Assembly (NCBI RefSeq): GCF_017254915.1
Contig: NZ_JAFKCT010000005.1
Span: forward strand, 248,001-312,000
DNA from: Algoriphagus oliviformis
Lineage (GTDB): Bacteria; Bacteroidota; Bacteroidia; Cytophagales; Cyclobacteriaceae
Direction of reading: 5' to 3'
Length of the DNA stretch: 64,000 nucleotides
Positions 26,117-35,892 of this stretch are shown piece by piece (positions within the stretch are counted from its first letter, which is position 1; every line of letters begins with the position of its first letter). The position numbers and the translations under genes are program-made. The notes beneath the pieces were generated by a model. That model saw only the letters and a list, made by a program, of their open reading frames with translations. It searched no databases and was not told the DNA's origin.

Positions 26117-27403
26117 ATGGATTACAAAGAAACGCTGGATTACCTCTTTCACGCCCTTCCCATGTTTCAGCGGGTAGGAGCGGCGGCGTTCAGAAAAGAT
26201 CTGGGCAATACGCTCGCACTTTGTGCCCATTTAGACAATCCCGAGCGGAAATTCAAGTCTGTGCACGTCGCCGGCACCAATGGGAAAGGTAGCACTTCCC
26301 ATTCTCTGGCGGCCATTCTGCAATCAGCTGGCTACAAAACCGGCCTCTACACTTCCCCGCACCTCAAGTCTTTCACCGAACGAATCCGCATCGACGGGAA
26401 GGAGATTGGCGAGGAAGCCGTTGTGGAGTTTGTGGCGGAAAACAAGGGTTTTCTTGACCAGCTCCAGCCCAGTTTTTTTGAGATGACGGTCGGCATGGCT
26501 TTTTGGCATTTCGCCAAAGAGCAGGTCGATATCGCCATCGTGGAAGTGGGCATGGGCGGGAAATATGACAGTACCAATGTCCTGCTGCCCGAGCTATGCA
26601 TCATCACGAATATCGGCTGGGACCATGTGCAGTTTTTGGGAAATACGCTTCCCGAGATCGCCGGGGAAAAAGCGGGGATCATCAAGCCGAGTATTCCGGT
26701 AGTCATCAGCCAAACCCAAGAAGAGACCGAACCGGTTTTTGTCCAAAAAGCCCAGGAGCAGCAGGCACCGATCGTTTTCGCAGACCAAAAGCTCAGGGTT
26801 GTAAAAATGGCTTCACACCAGAAACTGGCCCTGTTTTCCGTGGAAAAAGACGGACAGAAATCCGAGCTTAACTTTGGCCTACAGGGAGACTATCAGCGCT
26901 TCAACCTACCGGGCATCCTGGAATCTGTGTCTCAGCTTCGAGAGATGGGATGGGATATTTCTGAGGCAGCGCTGGAGAAAGGTCTGGCGGAGGTGAGCGC
27001 CTTGACGGGACTGAAAGGACGCTGGCAAGTTTTGGGAGAAAAGCCTACCGTGATAGCGGATACGGGGCACAACGAACCCGGTATTCGGGAGATCCTGGCG
27101 CAGCTCGAGACCTATGACTACTCCCAGCTTTGGATGGTATTGGGTATGGTGCAGGACAAGGATATTTCGAAGATCCTGGCGCTGTTGCCCAAAGATGCTC
27201 GCTATGTTTTTTGCCAGGCGGACTTGCCAAGGGCGATGCCCGCAGCGCAGCTTGCCGAGAAAGCCAGGGCTCTCGGACTCTCGGGTGATGTCATTTCGGA
27301 CATCAACCAAGCGCTGAACTTTGCCCGAAAAAATGCCGGAGCGGATGACCTGATATTTGTCGGAGGCAGTACTTTTGTGGTCGCAGAAATCGACGATCTT
27401 TAA
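26117..27403 (+). CDS. folC: bifunctional folylpolyglutamate synthase/dihydrofolate synthase
   Basis: Cytoplasmic ligase that adds L-Glu to dihydropteroate and to folates (ATP-dependent). Mur-ligase-like layout: P-loop HVAGTNGKGSTSHSLA near residues 53-68, SPHLKSFTERIRIDG, an EVGMGGKYDSTNV metal-site block, TNIGWDHVQFLG and the C-terminal IADTGHNEPG. The ATG at 26117 (MDYKETLDYLF) is preferred over an in-frame TTG six bases earlier, because MDY starts the conserved region and the TTG is embedded in the TonB-like stop. 428 residues, as expected. Confidence 0.95.
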   Translation: MDYKETLDYLFHALPMFQRVGAAAFRKDLGNTLALCAHLDNPERKFKSVHVAGTNGKGSTSHSLAAILQSAGYKTGLYTSPHLKSFTERIRIDGKEIGEEAVVEFVAENKGFLDQLQPSFFEMTVGMAFWHFAKEQVDIAIVEVGMGGKYDSTNVLLPELCIITNIGWDHVQFLGNTLPEIAGEKAGIIKPSIPVVISQTQEETEPVFVQKAQEQQAPIVFADQKLRVVKMASHQKLALFSVEKDGQKSELNFGLQGDYQRFNLPGILESVSQLREMGWDISEAALEKGLAEVSALTGLKGRWQVLGEKPTVIADTGHNEPGIREILAQLETYDYSQLWMVLGMVQDKDISKILALLPKDARYVFCQADLPRAMPAAQLAEKARALGLSGDVISDINQALNFARKNAGADDLIFVGGSTFVVAEIDDL

Positions 27404-28066
27404 ATGAGCAGAAAAAAGCTGGTTCGCTTTGCCCAAAACGAATTAAATCCCAACGTTGTCCAGGCCGGAAAACCCATTTTTGAAGAAATCAAAGGCCACT
27501 GGAACGAAAAACAATTCCAAAATCCCAATCCCATTGTAGTCGAATTGGCCTGTGGCCGCGGGGAGTTTACCGTCGGTCTGGGTCGTGAGTATCCTGAGCA
27601 AAATTTCATCGGAGTGGATATCAAGGGCAGCCGGATCTGGAAAGGCAGCTCGACCGCGACCGCCGAGGGCATCACCAACGTGGCTTTTCTTCGTACCCAA
27701 ATCCAGCAGCTGGAGGACTTTTTTGCCGAAGGCGAGATCTCAGAACTCTGGATTACTTTCCCGGATCCGTTTCCGAGAGACGGGGACGAGAAGCGCCGGC
27801 TCACTTCACCGAAGTTTCTGGACATGTACAAGCCGATGATCAAGGCTGGGGGCACCGTCCACTTCAAGACCGACAACACCGGGCTTTTTGACTACAGCCT
27901 GGAGCTGGTGCAGTCCCGCGAGGATATCGAGGTGCTGGCCTTTACGCATGACTTCTATCAAAGCGAGATGAAGGATGACCACCACGGGATCAAGACGCGC
28001 TACGAAAAAATATTTTCCGACAAGGGGGAAAAGATCAAATACCTCAAGTTTAGATTCAAAGGCTGA
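27404..28066 (+). CDS. trmB: tRNA (guanine-N7-)-methyltransferase
   Basis: Methylates G46 in the variable loop of tRNA using S-adenosylmethionine. 220 residues; SAM-binding motif VVELACGRGEFTVGLG, GVDIKGSRIWKG, the family-specific ELWITFPDPFPRDGDEKRRL (Asp-Pro catalytic surroundings) and the C-terminal TRYEKIFSDKGEKI are all visible. The ATG directly abuts the folC stop (TAAATG). It converges with the SDR gene with only 3 bp between the two stop codons. Confidence 0.95.
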   Translation: MSRKKLVRFAQNELNPNVVQAGKPIFEEIKGHWNEKQFQNPNPIVVELACGRGEFTVGLGREYPEQNFIGVDIKGSRIWKGSSTATAEGITNVAFLRTQIQQLEDFFAEGEISELWITFPDPFPRDGDEKRRLTSPKFLDMYKPMIKAGGTVHFKTDNTGLFDYSLELVQSREDIEVLAFTHDFYQSEMKDDHHGIKTRYEKIFSDKGEKIKYLKFRFKG

Positions 28067-28069
28067 GCC

Positions 28070-28837
28070 CTAGATCGAAAATCCCCCGTCGGCTGTGTAA
28101 ACCGCTCCGGTGGTATAGGATGAGGCCGAGGCGGCCAGGTAAAGGGCCAAAAGGCCGATTTCCGTCGAGGTGCCGGTTCGCTTGATGGCTAGTTGCTGTA
28201 GGACTTTGTTCATGATTTTCTCGTTGCCCCAGAGTGGCTCGGAGAGCTTGGTCTCGATCAGGCCGGGACAGATGGCATTCACGCGGATTTTGGCTTCGCC
28301 CCATTCCTTGGCAAACACCTTGGTGAGGGAAATCAGCGCTGCTTTGGATACGGAATAGATGCCCAAGCCGGTCTCTGGGCTGATACCTCCGATCGAGGAA
28401 ATGTTGATCACCGAGGCGCCGGAAGACTTGCGAAGGTGGGGGAAGCAGAGGCGGCAAAGTTCAAAGGGCGCCTTGACGTTGACCGCCATGATTTTGTCAA
28501 AAGCTTCCAAGCTGGTCTCATGAACCGGCCCGAAAACCGGGCTCGTGCCGGCATTGTTGACCAGAATGTCGATGGTTCCATACTTATCTACGGTTTTTTT
28601 TACCAGCGCCGATAGCTCGTCCACGTTGCTCACGTTGCAGGCGATGCCGTGGGCTTCGTAGCCTTGGGTTTTGAGGTGGTTGGCTTTTTCATCCAGCGCG
28701 TCTTGTTTGCGGCTGCTGATGACGACTTTGGCTCCCGCAGCGGCAAAGATCTCCGCGATGCCAAACCCTATTCCCTTGCTTGCACCTGTGATCAGGGCCA
28801 CTTTACCATCGAGCGAAAAAACAGAGGATAAATCCAT
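28070..28837 (-). CDS. short-chain dehydrogenase/reductase (SDR family)
   Basis: NAD(P)-dependent oxidoreductase, 255 residues from the ATG at 28837 (MDLSSVFSLDGKVALITG). That start leaves the GASKGIGFGIAEIF cofactor motif at the expected distance; the frame is open further upstream but the sequence there is not family-like. The catalytic tetrad appears as NNAGTSP, then NISSIGGI (Ser), YSVSKAAL (Tyr and Lys). The C terminus ends in TGAVYTADGGFSI, a classical SDR ending. The substrate cannot be deduced; it is close to the FabG/glucose dehydrogenase group. Confidence 0.88.
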   Translation of the reverse strand: MDLSSVFSLDGKVALITGASKGIGFGIAEIFAAAGAKVVISSRKQDALDEKANHLKTQGYEAHGIACNVSNVDELSALVKKTVDKYGTIDILVNNAGTSPVFGPVHETSLEAFDKIMAVNVKAPFELCRLCFPHLRKSSGASVINISSIGGISPETGLGIYSVSKAALISLTKVFAKEWGEAKIRVNAICPGLIETKLSEPLWGNEKIMNKVLQQLAIKRTGTSTEIGLLALYLAASASSYTTGAVYTADGGFSI

Positions 28838-29100
28838 ACGATTGTGGTTTTTTTGATGTCTTAAGATAGGGAAATAGACTGAGGGGACATTCGTTTTCTG
28901 CTTCAATAATCATGATTTTTAAAGGATTGCCGCAGGATGGAAAAAATGTGAAGAAAGAACGGTGGGGAGACGATCCGATTGCACTTTTGTGGGGCTATTC
29001 CCATCAGATCAAGCTATAAGTTTCTAATTTGGGGCGTATTGTAGACATTCCCACCACAGATCTCGTCCGCCTTTGGCGAAATGATGGATTGACATAAAGC

Positions 29101-29970
29101 ATGAAAACACCGATTGCCTTCCTTTTGGCCTATTTGTCCATAGCCTTTTCGGCTTTCTCCCAAAATGCCGAGTTTGAACAGTGGAAAGATCACCGATGTG
29201 AGGAGCTGCTGGCTGAAAATGGCTGGTTGAACTTGGCGGGCTTGCTATGGCTGGAGCCAGGAGCCAACCACCTCTATTGGGTGAATGATGACAGCTTGGC
29301 GATTTCTTCCTCAGCCCAAAAAAGAGCACTTGGCTTGTTTCGGGTAGCATCTGATCGCGTGGTGTTTAGCTCGGCTACCGGGCAGGAGGTGGCCAACTCA
29401 GTTGGGAAAGCCAATGAGATGGTGCAGTTTCCCCTGGAAGAAGGACAGGATGGGAGCCTCCAGTCAGGCAAGTGGAAATGGTCTGTAATCGAACGGGGAG
29501 GCCGGTTTGCGGTGCGACTGAGAAACCTCCAGCACCCGGCTTTGGCCGCGTATGCACCCACGCCGACTTTTGGCTATGACCCGCATTGGAGACTGGATGC
29601 TTTTTTCCAGCCCAAGTTCAATGAGTTCATGTCCATCACCAATGTCCTTGGGCAAGTCATCGAGTGGCGTGTGATGGGATTGTTGAAGTTTGAGATCGAT
29701 GGAGAGAAGCAGGAACTGATCATGCTTGAGGATGAGGGAAAGCTGTTTGTGATCTTTTCCGACGAGACCAATGACCGGGAAACCTACCCCAGCGGGCGTT
29801 ACCTCTATGTGGCCTTTCCGGACAACAAGGGAAATACCATCATTGACTTCAACTACGCCTACAATCCCCCCTGCGCCTACACGGCGTTCGCCACTTGCCC
29901 CATTCCTCCCAGGGAAAACCGTTTGGATTTTCGGATAGAGGCAGGGGAAAAAGTGCCTTTGAGCCACTGA
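29101..29970 (+). CDS. DUF1684 domain protein, exported
   Basis: 289 residues with a signal peptide (cleavage after AFS before QNA). The family is recognised by the N-terminal NGWLNLAGLLWLEPGANHL, the central DGSLQSGKWKWSVIERGG-like strand region, and the C-terminal DFNYAYNPPCAYTAFATCPIPP with PRENRLDF. DUF1684 proteins are widespread in Bacteroidota; no activity is established. It is a single gene between a 263-bp upstream gap with no supported gene and the Rrf2 regulator. Confidence 0.88.
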   Translation: MKTPIAFLLAYLSIAFSAFSQNAEFEQWKDHRCEELLAENGWLNLAGLLWLEPGANHLYWVNDDSLAISSSAQKRALGLFRVASDRVVFSSATGQEVANSVGKANEMVQFPLEEGQDGSLQSGKWKWSVIERGGRFAVRLRNLQHPALAAYAPTPTFGYDPHWRLDAFFQPKFNEFMSITNVLGQVIEWRVMGLLKFEIDGEKQELIMLEDEGKLFVIFSDETNDRETYPSGRYLYVAFPDNKGNTIIDFNYAYNPPCAYTAFATCPIPPRENRLDFRIEAGEKVPLSH

Positions 29971-30060
29971 TTGCTCGTTTTTTCACTTTCTTCCAAAACT
30001 CATCCCCGACTTTTCGGCTTCCCCGGTTTTTCGTACTTTGGACGCCAATAACCCATCCTT

Positions 30061-30480
30061 ATGCTATCCAAAAGAGCCAAATACGCCATCAAAACCATTC
30101 TTTTCCTGCAAGACCATCCGGAGCTGGTCCCCGTTTCGGCCAAGCTGATCGCAGAGCGTGAGCGTATTCCCTACAAGTTTTTGGAAAACATCCTCAGAGA
30201 TCTCAAGACCCACCAGCTGGTCAAAAGTATCCGGGGAGCCGAAGGAGGCTATACCCTGGCCAAAGATCCTGCGGAAATCAGCATTGCGCAGATCATGCGG
30301 GTGGTGGACGGACCGATTGCGCTGATCCCCTGTATATCGGAACGCTTCTACGAGGCCTGTGCGGAATGCGAGGATGAGGAAACCTGCCGCATCAGGCATT
30401 TGTTTGCGGAGGTGCGATCCGAGATGGTGCCGATCTTGGAGCGTCCCATCACGACCCTTGCGGTGAAAAAAGAGGGTTAA
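30061..30480 (+). CDS. Rrf2 family transcriptional regulator with putative Fe-S cysteines
   Basis: 139-residue DNA-binding protein. The winged helix-turn-helix is MLSKRAKYAIKTILFL through ERIPYKFLENILRDLK, followed by the Rrf2 hallmark RGAEGGYTLAKDPAEISI. Four Cys residues (91, 100, 103 and 109, spacing C-x8-C-x2-C-x5-C) lie in the loop where IscR, NsrR and CymR-type regulators bind an iron-sulfur cluster, so it may sense redox, NO or iron-sulfur status. It is immediately upstream of a shared terminator; no target is evident in the window. Confidence 0.9.
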   Translation: MLSKRAKYAIKTILFLQDHPELVPVSAKLIAERERIPYKFLENILRDLKTHQLVKSIRGAEGGYTLAKDPAEISIAQIMRVVDGPIALIPCISERFYEACAECEDEETCRIRHLFAEVRSEMVPILERPITTLAVKKEG

Positions 30481-30482
30481 AA

Positions 30483-30518
30483 AGAAAACCGAGCCAGAAT
30501 TGCTGACTCGGTTTTCTG
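30483..30518. terminator. bidirectional terminator between Rrf2 and the TIM-barrel gene
   Basis: Stem AGAAAACCGAG (30483-30493) paired with CTCGGTTTTCT (30507-30517) around a 13-nt loop. Poly-A/poly-T edges on both sides allow it to serve both convergent transcripts. Confidence 0.75.
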
Positions 30519-30558
30519 GTCTGGGAAAATGCGATGCCTTTCCGCTTCCCACCGGCTT

Positions 30559-31587
30559 CTAGGCCAATGCTTTTCGGCAGAATTCCACGCACTTCTGGAC
30601 TTCTTTCACCGCGTCGGATCCCTCCGGCACCTGGTATTCCAGTTCGATAGTCGCAGGAAACTTGTATTTGTTTTTCTGCATGAGCTTGAGCATGTCGCCT
30701 ATCGGGGTGTCGCCTTGGCCCCAAGCCAGGTTGCCTTTGCCGTTGGCCGGAGTCTGCCGATCCTTGGTGTGCATGCTGAGGATGCGGGAGTGTTGCTTTT
30801 CGATGAGTTGGAGTAGGTCGCTATGGCCTGCGGCAATGTAATGGCCCGCATCGAGGTTGAGTCCATTGTTTGGGCTTTGCGCCAGCGCGGTATCCCAAAA
30901 GGTGAAAGTCTCCTGTTCGTGCCCGTGGTAGCCTACGTTCATCTTGTTTTTTTCACCGAGCTTGCCGAGACGGAGCGTCTGCTCATCGTCGGAAGGATGC
31001 TCCAGAGTGACGTGGCTGGCACCGAGCGCTTTGGCGGCTTTCATTCCATAGGCGACTTCCAGGTCTGAGTTGTTTCTGCCAAAAGCGCTGGGCTTGAAAG
31101 CATAGATGCTCACGCCGGCGTCTTTGTACATTTTGCGCAGCTGCTCAAACTTCTTCATGTCTGCCTGGGCTCTCCAGTCCGCTACCACTTTCGTGTAGGC
31201 TTCGGACTGGGCGCGCAAGTCCGCCATTTCTTTGGTTTCGTCTTCGGTGAGGGTCTCTCCCCGACGCTGTTTTCCCCCCAATTGAAAAGCCCGCATCCTG
31301 TCAAAAGTCGGCTTGGGCATTCCGGCAAAGCTCTCGGCGGGATCGCCCATCAGCTCAATGGAAGATAGGCCAGAGTCCACCACGTATTTGAGGGTTGCTT
31401 CGGCGCTTTGGTCAGGCAGGGACCTGAATGAATAGGTAATGCAGCCGATCTTGACGCCATTGATCTCTGAATCGGGCTTGTTTATCGATTTGATGAGGGC
31501 AGGCGCGCCTTGCAGCCAGGATGGGGCCATTGCAAGCCCAGCGATGCCCAGGGCTGATTTTTGGAGAAATTCTCTTCTGTTTTTCAT
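30559..31587 (-). CDS. Tat-exported sugar phosphate isomerase/epimerase-like protein
   Basis: 342 residues. The N terminus MKNRREFLQKSALGIAGLAM contains a twin-arginine-type RR-x-F-L motif and hydrophobic stretch, so it is probably exported folded. The body is an AP-endonuclease-2/xylose-isomerase-like TIM barrel: IGCITYSFRSLPDQSAEA at the start, GASHVTLEHPSD, NVGYHGHEQETFTFWD, NGLNLDAGHYIAAGHSDL and ILSMHTKDRQTPANGKGN, with His/Glu/Asp metal ligands at the strand ends, then FPATIELEYQVPEGSD. The substrate is unknown; sugars or sugar phosphates are usual for the fold. Confidence 0.85.
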   Translation of the reverse strand: MKNRREFLQKSALGIAGLAMAPSWLQGAPALIKSINKPDSEINGVKIGCITYSFRSLPDQSAEATLKYVVDSGLSSIELMGDPAESFAGMPKPTFDRMRAFQLGGKQRRGETLTEDETKEMADLRAQSEAYTKVVADWRAQADMKKFEQLRKMYKDAGVSIYAFKPSAFGRNNSDLEVAYGMKAAKALGASHVTLEHPSDDEQTLRLGKLGEKNKMNVGYHGHEQETFTFWDTALAQSPNNGLNLDAGHYIAAGHSDLLQLIEKQHSRILSMHTKDRQTPANGKGNLAWGQGDTPIGDMLKLMQKNKYKFPATIELEYQVPEGSDAVKEVQKCVEFCRKALA

Positions 31588-31809
31588 GTGTTTTTTATTT
31601 GATTTTAAATGGACACATGGAATCTCGCATGTCGAAGAATCAATCCGGACTGGGATAGTTGAGGATGCTTGATTTCATGGTTATTCGGGTTTGAAAGATT
31701 GTCTTAAACTCAAATTAGGATTTTTATCCGGGCTTTGCCTTCTAGATTGGAATATCGTCAAAATCAGCGCATAGCTGGTAGCATGGCGTGACGAAGTAGG
31801 ACGGTGGGC

Positions 31810-33510
31810 TCAATAGCCCACCGCTTTGTCATCGCCTCTGGGATCGGCCCCGCCTTCCAGCCTGCCGTCAGGCAAGACCAAGATGGCGTCTACTTTTCCG
31901 ATGATTGGGCTGTTGTTTTCGTTGATCAGGTAGCCTTTGGCCTTGAGTGATCGGATCAAGGTCGAATCAAAGGAGTCCGGTTCGAAATTGACCAAATCGG
32001 GCAGCCACTGGTGGTGGAATCGGGGAGACTCCACTGCCTCCTGCATGCCCATGCCAAACTCGGCTACGTTGAGAATCGTCTGCAACACCGAGGTAATGAT
32101 GGTCGATCCCCCAGGGGTGCCGACGACCATCCAGAGCTTGCCGTCTTTTTCCACAATCGTGGGCGTCATGGAGCTCAGCATGCGCTTGCCCGGGGCAATA
32201 CTGTTTGCTTCGGCACCGATGAGGCCAAACATGTTGGGCACTCCTGCTTTGGCGCTGAAGTCGTCCATTTCATTGTTCATGAAAAAGCCCAACTCGTCGA
32301 TGTAGAGCTTGGAGCCGTAGCCCCCATTCAGCGTGGTAGTGACGGAGACGGCATTGCCCTCCGCGTCCACGATGGAGTAGTGGGTGGTCTCCATGCTCTC
32401 CGCAAACTGCACGCTACCCTCGGCAATCTCCTCGGACTTGGTGGCTTGATCCATGCTGAATGACGCCATTCTTGACTTGAGGTAGGAGTCGTCAAGCAAT
32501 TGATCAACAGGTATTTCTACAAAGTCAGGATCGCCCAGGTAATAGTTGCGGTCGGCATAGGCTCGACGCTCGGCTTCCACCAGGACCTGCACATATTCTG
32601 GAGAATGGTGTCCCAGCGCGTGCAGATCAAAGGCCTCGACCATCTTGAGGATCTGTCCCAAAGTCATTCCTCCCGAGCTCGGTGGAGCCATGGAAATGAC
32701 CCTCATGTTGCGATAGGGAAAGACCAAAGGATCACGCCACTTCGCCTCATAGGCAGCCAAGTCCGCCTCGGTGATGATGCCGCCTTTTTGCTGCATGTGG
32801 GCAGCGATGATCTTGGCGCTTTCTCCTTTGTAAAACTCGTCCCGGCCGTTTTTGGCGATTCTCCCGAGGGTGGCGGCAAGGGTGGGTATTTTCAGCGTGT
32901 CTCCGGCTTGGATGTCACGGTCAAAGAAAGTTCCAGTACCGTTGGCGTCCACAAACTGGCTCCTTGACCGCTGAAGCCGTTCTGCTTGCCGCTCCGTGAC
33001 GACGAATCCGCGGTTGGCCAGCTCGATGACCGGCTGGAGAATCTCCTCGGGACTGAGTTTGCCAAATTTTGCCTGGGCTTCAAATATCCCGGCAATGGTG
33101 CCTGGAACACCGGAAGCCAAGGCTCCCTTGGTACTCAGGCCGGGTACCACGTCACCGTTTTCGTCCAAGTACATGTCCTCGGTCGCTGCTCCAGGGGCTT
33201 TTTCCCTGTAGTCTATCGAGCCGACAGCGCCGTCGGCCAAGCGATAGACCATGAATCCGCCTCCTCCGAGATTACCGGCAAAAGGGAAGGTCACCGCCAA
33301 AGCCATCTCGGTTGCCATCATGGCGTCAAAGGCGTTGCCACCTTTGCGCAGCACTTCCAGTCCGATGAGGGACGCTTCCTCCCGAGCGGAGACGACCATG
33401 GCCTGCTCGGCGATCAGGCCTCGTTTGATCTCCTGTGTTGGTGTTTCTTTCCCGCAGGAAAAAAGCACCAAAACGGCGAAGAGCAGCGCTATAGGTTTCC
33501 TGTTTGTCAT
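31810..33510 (-). CDS. ggt: gamma-glutamyltransferase
   Basis: Periplasmic, probably membrane-anchored N-terminal nucleophile hydrolase that cleaves glutathione and transfers gamma-glutamyl groups. The signal sequence ends VLFSCGKE, a lipobox with lipidated Cys near residue 19. The precursor self-cleaves before Thr375 in ETTHYSIVDAEGNAVSVTT, giving large and small subunits; the small-subunit GYGSKLYIDELGFFMNNEMDDF and the conserved MVVGTPGGSTIIT follow. 566 residues, the normal length. Its start overlaps the end of the S9 peptidase gene by 4 bp, so the two are co-transcribed and may act together in peptide breakdown. Confidence 0.93.
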   Translation of the reverse strand: MTNRKPIALLFAVLVLFSCGKETPTQEIKRGLIAEQAMVVSAREEASLIGLEVLRKGGNAFDAMMATEMALAVTFPFAGNLGGGGFMVYRLADGAVGSIDYREKAPGAATEDMYLDENGDVVPGLSTKGALASGVPGTIAGIFEAQAKFGKLSPEEILQPVIELANRGFVVTERQAERLQRSRSQFVDANGTGTFFDRDIQAGDTLKIPTLAATLGRIAKNGRDEFYKGESAKIIAAHMQQKGGIITEADLAAYEAKWRDPLVFPYRNMRVISMAPPSSGGMTLGQILKMVEAFDLHALGHHSPEYVQVLVEAERRAYADRNYYLGDPDFVEIPVDQLLDDSYLKSRMASFSMDQATKSEEIAEGSVQFAESMETTHYSIVDAEGNAVSVTTTLNGGYGSKLYIDELGFFMNNEMDDFSAKAGVPNMFGLIGAEANSIAPGKRMLSSMTPTIVEKDGKLWMVVGTPGGSTIITSVLQTILNVAEFGMGMQEAVESPRFHHQWLPDLVNFEPDSFDSTLIRSLKAKGYLINENNSPIIGKVDAILVLPDGRLEGGADPRGDDKAVGY

Positions 33511-35867
33511 TGCTGCTTGTCCAATAGGGTGCTGTTGAACAGCTTCAGGATGCGTTTGTACTCGTCTGTCCAGCTGCTAGGCTCCACGAATCCGTGGTCT
33601 TCCACCGGATAGACGGCCATTTCCCAGTTGTCTTTGCCCAACTCGATCAGGCGCTGGGAAAGCCGCACCACGTCCTGGAAATGCACGTTGACATCGACCA
33701 TGCCGTGGGCGATGAGGAGATTGCCCTGCAAGCCTTCGGCAAAATAGATGGGAGAGGAGCGTCGGTAGGCGATGGGATCCTCCTCGGGAGTGTTGAGGAT
33801 GTTGGCGGTGTAGCCATGGTTGTAGTGCGCCCAGTCGGTGACCGAGCGAAGGGCTGCTCCGGAGGTGAAGAGATCGCCGTGGTTGAACAGTGCCATCAGG
33901 GTAATAAAGCCTCCGTAGCTGCCTCCATAGATTCCGATTTTGCCCGGAGTCACCCCATGCTCTGCGAGCAAATACTTGGCGCCGTCAACTTGGTCGGAGA
34001 GGTCTTTGCCGCCCATGTGGCGGTAGATGCCTGTTCTCCAGTCACGCCCATAGCCAGCAGAAGCACGGTAGTCGATGTCCAATACTGTGTAGCCAAGGTC
34101 GGTCAGCAAGTTGTGGAACATGTATTCGCGGAAGTAGCTGCTCCACCATTTGTGGACGTTTTGCAGGTAGCCCGCGCCGTGGACGAAGATCACCGCAGCG
34201 CCGTTTTTCTTGGAAGCCTCTGGCAAATAAAGTCTAGCCGGAACCTGAGCTCCGTCCTGAGCCGTAAAGCGGACGATCTGGGGTTCTCTCCAAGAATAGG
34301 CCTTGAACTCCTCGCTCTGACCCGAGGTCAGTTGCTGGGCTTTTGCGCCGGCTTTGTTGTCCTGGACGTAGAGCTCAGCGGGGACATTGCTATAGGAGTA
34401 GATGATGGCGATTTTTTTCTCATCCGGAGAAAGCAACGCCGCGTTGTTTCCGGTCATCGAGGTCAGCTTTTCCATCGCGCCCCCCATGAGCGGCATTTTG
34501 TAGAAGTGGCGCTCTCCGGGATCCACCTCGGAGGTGGTCAGGTACCAGGATTTTTTGTCTTTGGAAAGAAAAGGATCGAAGACCTCAAACTTGCCGGAGG
34601 TGAGGGCTTTTTTCTCTCCGCTGGCGACATTTAAGAGATAGAGGTGCGAATAGCCAGTGGCTTCCGACTGGAAGTAGATGTGTTGGTTGTCGGGAAGCCA
34701 GCCGAGGGTGCCGCCGCCCCAGCCACTGACACCGGGACCGCCTACCCAGGCTTCGTCACGCTGACGATCCAGGGTCTTGAGGGCTCCGGTTTCCAGATCA
34801 AGCTCCGCGATCCAGCGGTCTTTGTTGTCAAAGGCCCTGATTTGGACGATGGCTTTCTTTCCGTCAGGGGAAAAAGTGGGGCTTGACAGGGTCAAGGCGC
34901 GCTCTTTTTCCTCCCAAGTCTTCTCGGGGTAATCTTTTACATAGTCAGGCAGATCCTTGATGCCAGGGAGATCGGATGTGGTGACAAAGTAAACGGTGTC
35001 CCTTGTCAAGTCGTAGATGCCGATTTCCACCTTGCTCGGGCTGTTGCCGACCTTGGATCTCGCGTTGAGGTCCTCGGTGTAGCCGGATGCATCGACGTAG
35101 TTGGGCACGGCGGTGTTTTTGTTGGATGCGGGGGTGAAAATCGAGAACGTCGCATACCGCTCGTCAGGGGAGAGCTGGAGGTTGGAGAGGTTTTTCCCCT
35201 GGGTATAATAGGTGAATTCATCAAAGCCCTCCCGGATCGACTCGCGGTAGGCTTTGGACTTTTCCTGAGCCTCTTTTCTTTCCCTCACGACATTCAGCAG
35301 CTGGAGGTTTTCGGACTCCAGGAAGCCGGCTTTGTCATCAGCCTTCTCCTTGGGCTTGTTGCCATTGGAGATGTTGGTGGCTTTGGTGGTGCTTTTTGAG
35401 GCGCGGTCAAAAACGTAGATGTTTCCGCCGGAGTTGAAGGCGATTCGGTTTTCATTGGCCAAAAACTTCAAATTGCTCACCGGCTCATGCCACTCGAACA
35501 GCGTAGTGCTCGTCTTCTTTTTCAGGTCTTCGAGGATGATCTGATGGTCCTTGCGATAGATTCTCAGGCTTTGGTCTGCGTTGGTGTCGGATTGGGGCCG
35601 GGCGAGCGCTTTTTCCTCCGCCCAATGGACTTTGGAGATTTGGGTTGGATTGGCCAGGTCGATCTTGTAGAGGGAGTCCGCAGGGTCGCCGTCGAGGTTA
35701 TATTTGAAAAAAATCTGTTTGCCGTCCTCGCTCCACTCGGGCGAGGAAGGGAAGACTCCCATCCATTTGGGGTCGCGCATGATGTACTCGACGCTAAGGG
35801 TAGACTGGGCCGACGCCTCCGACAAAAGGAAAAGGAGTATCGGCAGAAGAAGTAGTTTTCTCTGCAT
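33507..35867 (-). CDS. S9 family prolyl oligopeptidase-like serine peptidase (DPP IV type)
   Basis: 786 residues with a signal peptide (cleavage after ASA before QST), so exported. The first ~500 residues are a WD/propeller-type region with SPEWSEDGKQIFFKYN and SPDEKKIAIIYSYSN repeats; the last ~260 are the alpha/beta hydrolase. The catalytic Ser is in GIYGGSYGGFITLM, Asp in AHGMVDVNVHF and His in PVEDHGFVEPSSW. A glycine- and tryptophan-rich loop (GGPGVSGWGGGTLGW) lies mid-propeller. It precedes ggt in one transcriptional unit; dipeptidyl peptidase or acylaminoacyl-peptidase activity are both possible. Confidence 0.9.
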   Translation of the reverse strand: MQRKLLLLPILLFLLSEASAQSTLSVEYIMRDPKWMGVFPSSPEWSEDGKQIFFKYNLDGDPADSLYKIDLANPTQISKVHWAEEKALARPQSDTNADQSLRIYRKDHQIILEDLKKKTSTTLFEWHEPVSNLKFLANENRIAFNSGGNIYVFDRASKSTTKATNISNGNKPKEKADDKAGFLESENLQLLNVVRERKEAQEKSKAYRESIREGFDEFTYYTQGKNLSNLQLSPDERYATFSIFTPASNKNTAVPNYVDASGYTEDLNARSKVGNSPSKVEIGIYDLTRDTVYFVTTSDLPGIKDLPDYVKDYPEKTWEEKERALTLSSPTFSPDGKKAIVQIRAFDNKDRWIAELDLETGALKTLDRQRDEAWVGGPGVSGWGGGTLGWLPDNQHIYFQSEATGYSHLYLLNVASGEKKALTSGKFEVFDPFLSKDKKSWYLTTSEVDPGERHFYKMPLMGGAMEKLTSMTGNNAALLSPDEKKIAIIYSYSNVPAELYVQDNKAGAKAQQLTSGQSEEFKAYSWREPQIVRFTAQDGAQVPARLYLPEASKKNGAAVIFVHGAGYLQNVHKWWSSYFREYMFHNLLTDLGYTVLDIDYRASAGYGRDWRTGIYRHMGGKDLSDQVDGAKYLLAEHGVTPGKIGIYGGSYGGFITLMALFNHGDLFTSGAALRSVTDWAHYNHGYTANILNTPEEDPIAYRRSSPIYFAEGLQGNLLIAHGMVDVNVHFQDVVRLSQRLIELGKDNWEMAVYPVEDHGFVEPSSWTDEYKRILKLFNSTLLDKQQ

Positions 35868-35892
35868 GGGTAAGGTTTAGGGTGTTTAGATT

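Noticed and set aside
28912..29019. 35-codon frame beginning MIFKGLPQDG between SDR and DUF1684
   Set aside because: No coupling, family match or promoter supports it; chance is likely. It is the only frame in this 263-bp gap.
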